Virus record (IMG/VR): IMGVR_UViG_3300032050_000890
Coordinates: 1 to 22,203 of that record
From: a virus
Strand: one strand, 5' to 3'
DNA length: 22,203 bases
The notes below the pieces were generated by a model, which searched no databases, was not told the DNA's origin, and was given only the letters and a program-made list of their open reading frames with translations. Position numbers and translations under genes: made by a program. Positions 1-7,301 of this stretch are shown here, piece after piece (the stretch's first letter is position 1; each line of letters begins with the position of its first letter).

Positions 1-559
1 AGAAAATAATTTTACGATTTTCACCAGTTGGCTTTACAAACTTTTTAGATAACTCTTCTGAATTATCCCATTTCATAGATGATGATTTATGTTCAGGTAA
101 GCCTGCTGTAAAACCAATAGATTGCCAATTATCTGCTTTATAAACTGCTCCAGTATTACCACCTGCTACAAATGTAATGATATGTTTAAGTTCATCTCCA
201 TATTTTTGTTTCCAAGCAATCGGGCCTTTTTTTCTCAATTCTTTTAAAACACGAGTTCCTGCATTCTTTATTGATTTTACCATACAAAATCTCCAATTAT
301 TACATATTGTGTTGAAAACTTCTCTATACTCCAACTTACTTAATTGTAACTTATTTAGCAAATCTTTTGGTGGTGGATATACTGAAGAACCTATACCAAT
401 CATACCAACAGGCTGAGATGGAAATGAATCTTCTTCGTATATTAACCAATCAATTCTCCTACCAACAGAAGCGTTATGTGGAACATACGAATGATAGTTT
501 TCAATTATTCTTTTAACAATATCTTTTTGAGATTGTGTTTTAACTTCAACTAAAATCAT
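1..559 (-). CDS. Mom/DUF4338-like GNAT-fold acyltransferase, partial (cut by window edge)
   Basis: The frame is open from the ATG at 559 to the left edge, giving 186 visible residues with the C-terminus missing. It starts 4 nt after the stop of the polymerase C-terminal fragment, so it is probably co-transcribed with it. Near the N-terminus are IIENYHSYVP, then CNNWRFCM, W-KQKYGDELKHIITFVAGG and GAVYKADNWQSIGFTAG. The last stretch corresponds to the G-x-x-Y-x-A-x-N-W-x-x-x-G signature seen in Mom-type and DUF4338 proteins, and the early Y-H pair lines up with the H-Y-x-H of the two Mom-like genes at 9003-10557. By family, such proteins are GNAT-like transferases, and Mu Mom modifies adenine in phage DNA. 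The exact substrate here is unknown. A different GNAT or DruA-like role is possible. Confidence 0.55.
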   Translation of the reverse strand, partial: MILVEVKTQSQKDIVKRIIENYHSYVPHNASVGRRIDWLIYEEDSFPSQPVGMIGIGSSVYPPPKDLLNKLQLSKLEYREVFNTICNNWRFCMVKSIKNAGTRVLKELRKKGPIAWKQKYGDELKHIITFVAGGNTGAVYKADNWQSIGFTAGLPEHKSSSMKWDNSEELSKKFVKPTGENRKIIF

Positions 560-563
560 CGTT

Positions 564-1331
564 TTAAAATCCAAAAAATTGTGAAGCTTTTTGTAAATTT
601 TTATTTGGTAAATCCCACTTCATCGCATTATAGAAATCATCTATTTTGTTTTGAAGAGCACCTTCCCAAATAGCATCCAAGTCGGTGTAATCGTTAATTA
701 TTTTTTCAATCTCCGGCGGGTCATTCCACCCTGTAAAACCAACGGTGTCTAACCCCAAATTGTTTCTTTTCAAATAAACCCACTTAATCTTATCACCATC
801 TTTCATTGGTTCAAATTTAAATGGACATTTGTAGTATTTCAATAGTTGATTATATGCAATGGCTGATTTGACATGCGCAGGTGTTCCTTTAGGGAACTTA
901 CCCAATGAATATGTACCATCATCATACTTACTCAATTCTTTTACAGCGGAGTTCTTTGCTATATCCTTCTTTGGTTGAGTTTCCATCCCCTCCTTAAAAT
1001 CTAATATCTTCTTATCAATATCACTCTTATTTACCCCTTTTAAGATATCCGATAGAACCTGCTCCATCACACCCTTAAAGTAAGTTGGAAAATCAGAGCG
1101 TTTAACATCCAATCCCTTTGCATCAATCTTATCACAGGGGACGGTGTTATCATTGATAATCCATTGAGCATATCGTTTTTTGGCAACCCAAAACCCAGAC
1201 TTAGCAATCGTTTCCTGCTTAATATCAAATCGGTGTTTCTCTATATTGAACAACCTTTTTGACATTACATCATAGGTTTTATTAATATGCTCCTGCACCT
1301 CCTTTGCAACTGATAGGATAGCGGGCACCAT
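564..1331 (-). CDS. Family B DNA polymerase, C-terminal fragment (palm end and thumb)
   Basis: This 255-residue protein matches the C-terminal part of T4 gp43-type polymerase. It has the GFWVAKKRYAQW segment (KKRY motif of the palm/thumb), SKYDDGTYSLGKFPKGTPAH, an AYNQLLK block, and a C-terminal end (ASQFFGF) like the clamp-binding tail of T4-type enzymes. The first ATG is at 1331, but the reading frame is open back to 1454. It encodes polymerase sequence upstream of that ATG, including TDSVFYEALPLV with the motif C aspartate (TDS codons at 1409-1401). A protein starting at 1331 would therefore lack motif C and could not complete the active site alone. The N-terminal half is at 2323-4074, with an endonuclease gene between. 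Whether the halves are joined by splicing, pair as a two-subunit enzyme, or are non-functional cannot be decided from sequence. Confidence 0.8.
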   Translation of the reverse strand: MVPAILSVAKEVQEHINKTYDVMSKRLFNIEKHRFDIKQETIAKSGFWVAKKRYAQWIINDNTVPCDKIDAKGLDVKRSDFPTYFKGVMEQVLSDILKGVNKSDIDKKILDFKEGMETQPKKDIAKNSAVKELSKYDDGTYSLGKFPKGTPAHVKSAIAYNQLLKYYKCPFKFEPMKDGDKIKWVYLKRNNLGLDTVGFTGWNDPPEIEKIINDYTDLDAIWEGALQNKIDDFYNAMKWDLPNKNLQKASQFFGF

Positions 1332-1408
1332 TTCCTCATCTGATTGTTCATTGATAGTTGGGTTTCGGTGCTTTACAAGCGGAAGAGCTTCATAAAATAC
1401 AGAATCAG

Positions 1409-1474
1409 TTAGGTGTCGGTGTAGACATTGTAGTCCACACCGACATTTTTCTTTTTAATTGTTTTTATTTTCAT
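1409..1474 (-). other. Mini-ORF carrying the upstream half of polymerase motif C (VYTDT, then stop)
   Basis: An ATG at 1474 overlaps the end of the endonuclease gene and opens a 21-codon frame, MKIKTIKKKNVG followed by VDYNVYTDT, then TAA. The final residues look like the strand leading into the motif C YxDTDS of a family B polymerase. DSVFY resumes 5 nt later in another frame, the frame of the C-terminal fragment. Deleting the 5 nt (TAACT) or a -1 shift at the stop would fuse this peptide to that fragment. The KIKTIKKKNVG part also resembles the start of a short C-intein. Either way it is a remnant of the join between the two polymerase halves. There is no independent evidence that it is translated. 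Confidence 0.4.
1414..1445. repeat. 13-bp inverted repeat (hairpin) at the polymerase fracture
   Basis: The arms are 1414-1426 and 1433-1445, with a 6-nt loop. Read on the minus strand, the inner arms are GTCGGTGTGGAC and GTCTACACCGAC, with one G-U wobble. On the plus strand that position is an A-C mismatch, so the minus-strand RNA forms the better hairpin. The 3' arm is also the sequence that encodes VYTD of polymerase motif C. The stem is GC-rich in an AT-rich genome. No U-run follows it on the minus strand, so it is not a normal terminator for the endonuclease gene. On the plus strand a T-rich stretch follows, but no plus-strand gene lies there. Confidence 0.7.
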
Positions 1475-2282
1475 AAATTGTTATATTTCCTCTATAATCT
1501 ATTCTTACAAACTTACAGTTTAATTGTGAGATAATCAAATTCATACGCCAAACATCCTTTGAATGTAATTCATCTTTTCTAAAATGATGTGGCTCATCAT
1601 ATTCTATTACAACATTATTTTTAATATCAAACCCATCTACAAAAAATGTAGTGTTTGGGACTTGATACTCCCCACCGTTTTCAGCATGCTGAAAAGTATA
1701 TCCATTTTCTTTACCATATTGCTCTATAATCGGTATTGAGTTTGGATTATAAAAATGTGGAGCGCCATCCCTTTTAACACGTTCAATAGCAGATTTACGC
1801 ATTCTTTCCAACTCTTCCGGTCTTTTTTTTCGTCTATAATTACCATTATCAGCACCATACCGTGCCTTTCGCTTAGATAATTCAAAATTCATACTATCGG
1901 CCACATCACGTCCATATTTTTCAATCCAAACCTTATAATATGATGAACCATAATTACCATTTAATTTACCAATATTACCACGTTTCTTATTATATTCATT
2001 AAAATCACTCTCATTCCAACCAAACTTATCTCTTTTATATTCGTAAGAATTACTATAAGCTTGTTTATATTTATATGTCTCCCATCTAATAAGTCCTTCA
2101 CACTCACCATATTTATTTTGTAAATTTTCAAGAGTTACCCTTTTTAAATAAGTTGTTTCGATATCGTGTAATGGTTCATTTGGAAATTTTTTAATATAAT
2201 CGGCAACACTCATATTATGATGTTTTAAATGAGTTGCGGTTATACTTTTATACTTTTGATTACATATTTTACATTCAATCAT
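1455..2282 (-). CDS. Homing endonuclease, Vsr/EDxHD-type, inserted between polymerase halves
   Basis: This 275-residue protein has three recognisable parts. Residues 1-35 form a Ros/MucR-like zinc finger (C4-x2-C7, H18, H21/H22, then SVADYIKKFP). Residues about 50-165 repeat the KYGE-EGL-RWE and YSNSYEYKRDKFGW patterns and the GxxNGNY (NUMOD3-like) DNA-binding motifs common in homing endonucleases. Residues about 205-265 have VDGFDIKNNVVIEYDEPHHF, K-D-x-x-R and CKFVRIDY, the PD-(D/E)xK-related core of the Vsr-like or EDxHD endonucleases. Such enzymes are known between the halves of genes interrupted by split inteins. It lies between the N- and C-terminal pieces of polB, 40 nt after the first. 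Its stop codon is in the same frame as the following polymerase fragment. It probably cleaves intact polB alleles near the motif C codons. Confidence 0.85.
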   Translation of the reverse strand: MIECKICNQKYKSITATHLKHHNMSVADYIKKFPNEPLHDIETTYLKRVTLENLQNKYGECEGLIRWETYKYKQAYSNSYEYKRDKFGWNESDFNEYNKKRGNIGKLNGNYGSSYYKVWIEKYGRDVADSMNFELSKRKARYGADNGNYRRKKRPEELERMRKSAIERVKRDGAPHFYNPNSIPIIEQYGKENGYTFQHAENGGEYQVPNTTFFVDGFDIKNNVVIEYDEPHHFRKDELHSKDVWRMNLIISQLNCKFVRIDYRGNITIYENKNN

Positions 2283-2322
2283 ATACAGATACCCCCATGT
2301 CTTTATACATAAATAGTAGTAA

Positions 2323-4074
2323 TTAAATTAAAACATCATCATTTTCGGTTAATTCTGAAACTTTTTTCGTTAAACCATTTGCGAGCTTTACCATAGTATT
2401 ACTACCCATTTGGATAGTCTTTCCGTTTTCCAACGTTATATCATATATTTCACCAATTAAGTTGGTATAATACTGATTCGCAATCTTTTCAGTAGTTTGA
2501 ATAACAGTTTTTCCCGTAATTGTAACTGCTTCTGCGTTATCAACATCATAGAATCTAAACGATGGTAATCCTAACACACCATATAATGAGTTAAGCATAA
2601 TCTTTTGGACAAGTTGGCGTTGGGAATAAAACTTATACAAATCTTTATTACCCTCTTTACCATACTTTTTCATCAAATCTTTATACTCAACCCTTTTATC
2701 AAACCACACATTTAGGATTTCAGGTATTACTCCCACCTGCTGATTTGAGTATATAACTCCATTTGAAGCAACAGAATAATTGTTGGATTTTATCAACTCA
2801 TTAAACTCACTATGCACTAATGGTGGTAATTGATTACTCTCATCATCAACCACAACATAAAGTTCAATTTTATTCTTTACATATTCCTCACTCGTAAACC
2901 CTTTAACCTTACCAACCTTTGTTTCAGGACTGATATTCAAACTCATAATAATGGATGGATATAGAGATGTTAAATCCAAGTCATACAACCATTGGTATAA
3001 GCCTGGTACAGGCTCTTTCACATACGCACCTTCAAACTTACCCTCACTATCCTCACCTTTCCTTTTTGGTTTGTTAGGAGCAACCCTACCACTTCTACGC
3101 AAGAATGTGAGTATCGCACCCTCTAACCACTTAGATGAAAATAAGAAATCTTCATAAGGAACATGCCCCGCGTGACATATCGCTCTAGCCAAATCAATGA
3201 ATTGGAGTTTTGCATCCAAGTCCACAACCAATTTAACATCTTCAACATTGTACTCAATGAATCGTTCCAAGTCATCTCGCATCAATTGGTCTAAGTTTCC
3301 CGTATATTGAACCTTACCCCTACCCAACTCTAACTTTGAAATGGTATCCAGTCGGTAATTAGGAAATTCCTGATAAGTGTAGGTTTTGTAAAGAGCAAGG
3401 TAATCTAAGCAAGAAACACCTGCTATCACATAACGCTCTCTATTTTTTAGGTAATCCACCTTTCCTATAGGTGATAGGGAATTAGCATTCTTATGCCCCA
3501 ATACCTTTTTTAACCTATTGTAAAGGTATGGTATATCAAAGAAATCAATATTCCACCCAGTTACAATTGTTGGATTTATTTCCTGCCACTTTTGAAGAAA
3601 TGCCCACAACAAATCTCTTTCGTTGTTGTATATGTTTACTTCTGCACCGCCAATAGTTTTGTTCAGTTTGGTATCACCCAAAACATAAACAAAATAATCT
3701 CCAGTCGCAGAGTCGTGTGCTGCGATGGAGGTTATACTATTATCGGCTTTTTCAACATTTGGGAGACCTGTATTCATCTCCACCTCAATATCAAATGTCA
3801 ATACAACATTCCCCGTTGAAACATCATCGGATGTTCCATACTCATCAATCAGAAATCGGGTGTAATCATTTACATCAGATTCATATAATTCTAAATTGGT
3901 ATCCTTTTCCCAATAAGTAAGCTTCTTTAAGCGTTTACCATATATAGAAAAATAAGAACCATTTCCATCAGGTGTGTAGGCGTATCTACTATACTTTTTA
4001 ATATAGTATCCTTTAACATCATCCCAACAGTGTATTGTGTTTGTTTCTTTATCATAGTATAGATTCTGATACAT
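2323..4074 (-). CDS. Family B DNA polymerase, N-terminal fragment (exonuclease, motifs A and B) with intein-like tail
   Basis: This 583-residue piece carries a complete 3'-5' exonuclease: Exo I FDIEVE at 95-97, Exo II NIDFFD around 175-180 and Exo III YNVEDV around 275-280. Polymerase motif A DLTSLYPSI begins at D367 and motif B KIMLNSLYG is at 491-499. T4 gp43-type proteins are about 900 residues; here the native sequence stops near NQYYTNLIG (about 541), just before motif C. Residues 541-583 (IYDITLENGKTI... SELTENDDVLI) resemble the second half of an N-intein, ending where split N-inteins usually end. The N-terminal Cys half and the block B TxxH are absent. The gene overlaps the glycosyltransferase gene by 23 nt at its start, and an endonuclease gene follows. 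Alone it lacks the second catalytic aspartate. Confidence 0.9.
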   Translation of the reverse strand: MYQNLYYDKETNTIHCWDDVKGYYIKKYSRYAYTPDGNGSYFSIYGKRLKKLTYWEKDTNLELYESDVNDYTRFLIDEYGTSDDVSTGNVVLTFDIEVEMNTGLPNVEKADNSITSIAAHDSATGDYFVYVLGDTKLNKTIGGAEVNIYNNERDLLWAFLQKWQEINPTIVTGWNIDFFDIPYLYNRLKKVLGHKNANSLSPIGKVDYLKNRERYVIAGVSCLDYLALYKTYTYQEFPNYRLDTISKLELGRGKVQYTGNLDQLMRDDLERFIEYNVEDVKLVVDLDAKLQFIDLARAICHAGHVPYEDFLFSSKWLEGAILTFLRRSGRVAPNKPKRKGEDSEGKFEGAYVKEPVPGLYQWLYDLDLTSLYPSIIMSLNISPETKVGKVKGFTSEEYVKNKIELYVVVDDESNQLPPLVHSEFNELIKSNNYSVASNGVIYSNQQVGVIPEILNVWFDKRVEYKDLMKKYGKEGNKDLYKFYSQRQLVQKIMLNSLYGVLGLPSFRFYDVDNAEAVTITGKTVIQTTEKIANQYYTNLIGEIYDITLENGKTIQMGSNTMVKLANGLTKKVSELTENDDVLI

Positions 4075-5179
4075 CTAATATCCTTCCTTTAAAATTGTTT
4101 TCTATATCCCAGCTTTTTAGTTGGTTTTCCCAACTCAATTTTGAAACCCATTTTGTTAAATCGGGTCTATTAACTTTTTTATCTAATAAATCATTTATCA
4201 TTTGTTCAAATTCGCTCTTACTATTATACAAAAAGGGGTATTCATTTCCAACCATTTCTGGATAACAAAAATCATTTGGTAGTAAGTATGGAACTCCTCT
4301 GCTTAAACCATCTGTTGTAGACATTGACCATGCGGAATATTTTTGGAAACACCCTACACCAAAATGTGCTTTTGATAGTTGGGTTAAGTAAACTTCCCTA
4401 TCAGCGTGTCCTATGTATTCTGTATATGGTTTGGGTAAATCTCTTAATGTAGTCAATACTTTAAAGTCTTTTCTTTTTTCCCATAAATTATCCATAATTT
4501 CAAAAAACCAATCAGCCCCAGTGTAAGCATCGTTTCGGTGATTAAACACTATTGTCTTTTCTCTATACCCAGCTGATGGTTTGTATTCATCTGCACCCAA
4601 ATACCAAGGTTGAATAATCTTATCTAATTTTTCAATTATATGGGGTTGAAAATCTTCGGATGCCCTTTTCAGTATTAAATCTTTTACCCATTGTGAATTT
4701 ACACCACACACCCTCATATTTAACATACCTCTTATATTTCTCCAAAAAGAATTATCATCTCTGGCGCCATTATCAGGTATTTCCCACCAATGCGAATATC
4801 CTATAATTGGTTGAGTTTTGTTGTAAATACGAGTAATTTTATATTCATTCGTCCATTCGGGTAAATGCGACCATATTAAGTTAAATTCGCCATTGTATTT
4901 ACCAATAATTCTATCAAAAAATTTATGTGGATAATCCACCCGCATTTTTGGTGGAAAGCAATCCAATCCATCCATTTTCACTAACTTAACATTCGGATAC
5001 TCAAACTGATTGATAATACCCGGATGATTATTCAAATCGGGATAAGGTAGAATCCATTCCCATTCCTTACCAATTTGAGTGTTATCTAAAAAGGATTTGA
5101 ACACCAATAGGAACGAATCCCTATTGATGTCCTTTGCCATCCCAAAGTTTGTATAATTAGGTATTATTAATGCTCTCAT
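4052..5179 (-). CDS. GT-B-fold glycosyltransferase-like protein
   Basis: This 375-residue protein has no signal peptide or membrane segment. The C-terminal half looks like a GT4-type nucleotide-sugar domain. KTIVFNHRNDAYTGADWFFEIMD starts it at about 210, followed by a middle segment with YTEYIGHADREVYLTQLSKAHFGVG. The donor-site loop STTDGLSRGVPYLLPNDFCYPEMVG is at about 290-315 and resembles the (E/D)xxxxGxPV loop of this family. The N-terminal half (NLIWSHLPEW, IIGYSHWWEIPDN) would be the acceptor domain. It lies 3 nt after the 657-residue gene and overlaps the polymerase start by 23 nt, so it belongs to the same operon. Phage enzymes of this fold glucosylate modified bases or decorate the virion. 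Its position next to replication genes and Mom-like genes favours DNA modification, but this is inference. Confidence 0.6.
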   Translation of the reverse strand: MRALIIPNYTNFGMAKDINRDSFLLVFKSFLDNTQIGKEWEWILPYPDLNNHPGIINQFEYPNVKLVKMDGLDCFPPKMRVDYPHKFFDRIIGKYNGEFNLIWSHLPEWTNEYKITRIYNKTQPIIGYSHWWEIPDNGARDDNSFWRNIRGMLNMRVCGVNSQWVKDLILKRASEDFQPHIIEKLDKIIQPWYLGADEYKPSAGYREKTIVFNHRNDAYTGADWFFEIMDNLWEKRKDFKVLTTLRDLPKPYTEYIGHADREVYLTQLSKAHFGVGCFQKYSAWSMSTTDGLSRGVPYLLPNDFCYPEMVGNEYPFLYNSKSEFEQMINDLLDKKVNRPDLTKWVSKLSWENQLKSWDIENNFKGRILDVSESIL

Positions 5180-5182
5180 ATA

Positions 5183-7156
5183 TTATGCTGATACATTTTT
5201 ATTTAATTCCTCAATACCATCTATGATAGATTCCAATGTAGAACAACTAGCTCTATATTGTGTTTTTGTAATCAAATCCTGATTATAGTATTGTTCAACA
5301 TCTTCCAACTTACGTTGATATGATTTTAATTTGTTTGGTTTTTTCTTACGTTTATCACCACTATTTGTACTAACATGCTGTAAACATCCATACTCCCATC
5401 TATTAAATGCATCTTCTAAGTGCTGCCAAGATGTACCAGGTAATGCTTTACCCATTCTTGCACCAACCTTAACCATTTTACCATCAGCATCTGATTCAAT
5501 CCAATACCAATCTTTAGAATCAGTTGCGTTATCAATAAATGTTATTTCTTCATCTTTCAATTCATCATTACTACTATCACCCACATTATCAATAACAACA
5601 CCAATTGCTTTACATATGTAGGGATATAGAGCTTTTAATTTGGAATTATATGCAGTACCTTGTTCAGTAAGTATATTTTCCAATTCTTGGCTGGTTATAT
5701 CAAATCCCATAGGTGTTCCCTTTCTATCTTTTTTGATTTGAATCGGTTCTGTCAAATACTGCTCTATAATAGAAAGGAACGCTGTTACATTTTGTTTTGA
5801 TGATTGCTCTTGTGAAAACTTAGCTGCCAATGCACCCATTGGAATAACTAATAATAATTTCCAAGAATCATACTTAATTAATTCTAAAATTTTCTTTTTA
5901 TTAAATTGCTTAGCATTTTTTATATCAGAATCAGATGAATTTGGATTATTAATTATATAATTAATTGCTTTTTCTAATTCAGAAAATCTATCGGTGATAT
6001 TTTTGAAAGATTGGTCATCAACTACTGAATCTAATGCTGATGCTATTTTTAGAATGCCAACGATATCCTTTTCTGCGTTATAACCCTTACCAATAAAATC
6101 TTTATAAAAGGAATCCATAGCTTGCTTAGATGCTTTCTCTCTACTTAACATCTCAAAAGCATGTGTTAATATTTTTTGTTGTTCCTCTATTTTTAGAGGG
6201 TCTTTAGAATTCCAATCAAACGATGATATTTTTTTAGCTATAAAGAAAGCTATTGTTGGGAATTGAGGAAGTGTTTCCCATACATCGGGCTCAGTATTAC
6301 CAAACACAAATCTTCTTAAGTTAGAATACTCTTTACCAACTGATAACGTTTCGAATAAGATATCGTTATCAATTTTGTTATAGATATCTAAGTATTGAAA
6401 TAAGTAGTGAGGACCAAACCATGGATTGTTTTTACCATTAAAGTTTACCATCTCATTAACGGCCTGAATCTTATCAGATACCATTATCTTAACATTCACT
6501 ATTTCATTTAAGATTTCATCAATCCCATCTTTACCAATAATTTCATATAGTGAAAACTTTTTAGAATTTGGTTCAGATTCAATCTTTGATTTCCAATTCT
6601 TTAATACAACGGGTAAACTATCACCAATAGCTTCTTCAATTTCGGCAATTGCCGCAATTACTTGAGATTTACTAAATTTTGGTGTTGAGTGTGTGGTTGA
6701 TACTGATTCAATTTGTTCTTCCATTACATTACCTCTATCTAATAATTTAAATAATCCAGTTGAATCATACATACTAGCAGGTATAAAATTGATTGTAGAT
6801 AATCTAGCTGCTCTCGATAAAAGATAACGAAGATTATCAATTTCCTTTTTGGCTGAGCGGTTCTTTAATCTATTAGTTTCAGCTTTTCTAAAAAACTTTT
6901 CTTCTTGTTGTTCTAACTTTCTCTTTACACTTCTACTTTGTGATTGATATGAATCAATTATGTTACCAACAGTAGTTAGTATATCAATCCAAATAGGTCT
7001 ACCATCGGTAGCCTTATTCTTAAGGTAAATTTCTTTTTGTTCGGATATGAACTTTTTTAATTGTGGAAATTCCGAATATTCTACCAATTTGGTAGCTACG
7101 AATCTCCCATGTGATGTTTCTTTGATTTCAAATAAATTCTGATTTGTTTTACTCAT
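5183..7156 (-). CDS. Large protein of unknown function (657 aa)
   Basis: I do not recognise a family. The protein is hydrophilic and soluble-looking, with a charged, probably coiled-coil segment at about residues 75-115 (KRKLEQQEEKFFRKAE, NRLKNRSAKKEID). The long middle section is mostly helical. It includes one hydrophobic stretch (WKLLLVIPMGALAAKF, near 440) that is too short and isolated to be a convincing membrane anchor. Near the C-terminus a W-rich block (DSKDWYWIESDADGKMVKVGARMG) precedes a Lys-rich segment (GDKRKKKPNKLKSYQRKL). A promoter-like site lies about 30-60 nt upstream and the start context is AAATAAA-ATG. It is the first gene of the operon that runs through the glycosyltransferase and broken polymerase. 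It could be a virion or internal protein, but nothing here proves it. Confidence 0.75.
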   Translation of the reverse strand: MSKTNQNLFEIKETSHGRFVATKLVEYSEFPQLKKFISEQKEIYLKNKATDGRPIWIDILTTVGNIIDSYQSQSRSVKRKLEQQEEKFFRKAETNRLKNRSAKKEIDNLRYLLSRAARLSTINFIPASMYDSTGLFKLLDRGNVMEEQIESVSTTHSTPKFSKSQVIAAIAEIEEAIGDSLPVVLKNWKSKIESEPNSKKFSLYEIIGKDGIDEILNEIVNVKIMVSDKIQAVNEMVNFNGKNNPWFGPHYLFQYLDIYNKIDNDILFETLSVGKEYSNLRRFVFGNTEPDVWETLPQFPTIAFFIAKKISSFDWNSKDPLKIEEQQKILTHAFEMLSREKASKQAMDSFYKDFIGKGYNAEKDIVGILKIASALDSVVDDQSFKNITDRFSELEKAINYIINNPNSSDSDIKNAKQFNKKKILELIKYDSWKLLLVIPMGALAAKFSQEQSSKQNVTAFLSIIEQYLTEPIQIKKDRKGTPMGFDITSQELENILTEQGTAYNSKLKALYPYICKAIGVVIDNVGDSSNDELKDEEITFIDNATDSKDWYWIESDADGKMVKVGARMGKALPGTSWQHLEDAFNRWEYGCLQHVSTNSGDKRKKKPNKLKSYQRKLEDVEQYYNQDLITKTQYRASCSTLESIIDGIEELNKNVSA

Positions 7157-7186
7157 TTTATTTGTTTTAGCGGGTTAAATAATAGT

Positions 7187-7218
7187 TAAATATACAAAAT
7201 AATTTTCAGATTTCCAAA
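7187..7218 (-). promoter_or_regulatory. Bacteroidetes-type promoter upstream of the 657-aa gene
   Basis: On the minus strand a TTTG element (7218-7215) lies 20 nt before TATATTTA (7194-7187). The layout matches the Bacteroidetes sigma promoter (TTTG, 19-21 nt, TAnnTTTG), with one mismatch in the last base. TTG directly precedes the -7 box, as at four of the other five sites in this window. A start near 7180 would give a leader of roughly 25 nt. Confidence 0.55.
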
Positions 7219-7233
7219 TTTTACTTACACAAA

Positions 7234-7258
7234 TACATCATATTCCTGGTGTATGGGT
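7234..7258 (-). repeat. Intergenic repeat element, copy A
   Basis: This copy contains ACCCATACACC (minus strand, 7258-7248) followed by ATATGATGTA. Copy B at 7994-8020 has the identical 11-mer followed by ATATGAATGTA with similar spacing. Both copies lie upstream of coding regions. The element could be a binding site or a second promoter type. Confidence 0.55.
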
Positions 7259-7273
7259 GAAGGGAAACTGGAC

Positions 7274-7287
7274 AAATAAACGAGTTA
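7274..7287. repeat. 14-bp direct repeat, copy 1
   Basis: The sequence AAATAAACGAGTTA occurs here, just downstream of the 82-aa gene, and again at 7753-7766, where it includes the stop codon of the 70-aa gene. Both copies lie at the 3' ends of small minus-strand genes. Confidence 0.55.
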
Positions 7288-7301
7288 GTGATAATTAAAA
7301 A

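Noticed and set aside
177-416. Plus-strand open frame of 79 codons
   Set aside because: It is opposite the left-edge Mom/DUF4338-like gene, whose protein has recognisable motifs; all plus-strand frames in the window lie opposite supported minus-strand genes.
1414-1460. Hairpin plus T-rich stretch read as a plus-strand intrinsic terminator
   Set aside because: No plus-strand gene lies upstream of it, and the G-U pair shows the minus-strand RNA is the better folding strand.
1678-1695. 18-bp perfect palindrome TTTTCAGCATGCTGAAAA in the endonuclease gene
   Set aside because: It has no loop and encodes part of the conserved FQHAENGG-type segment before the nuclease core. A single palindrome of this size in 22 kb of AT-rich DNA can be chance.
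1332-2322. Group I intron hosting the endonuclease gene
   Set aside because: The N-fragment ends in an intein-like reading frame rather than at an exon border. The flanks contain no recognisable intron core, and only about 40 nt and 120 nt lie on either side of the endonuclease ORF, too little for a full intron catalytic core.
2323-4074. T4 gene 60-type translational bypass joining the polymerase fragments
   Set aside because: The gap is about 0.9 kb and contains a gene; the N-fragment has additional non-polymerase codons before its stop, with no matching take-off and landing codons.
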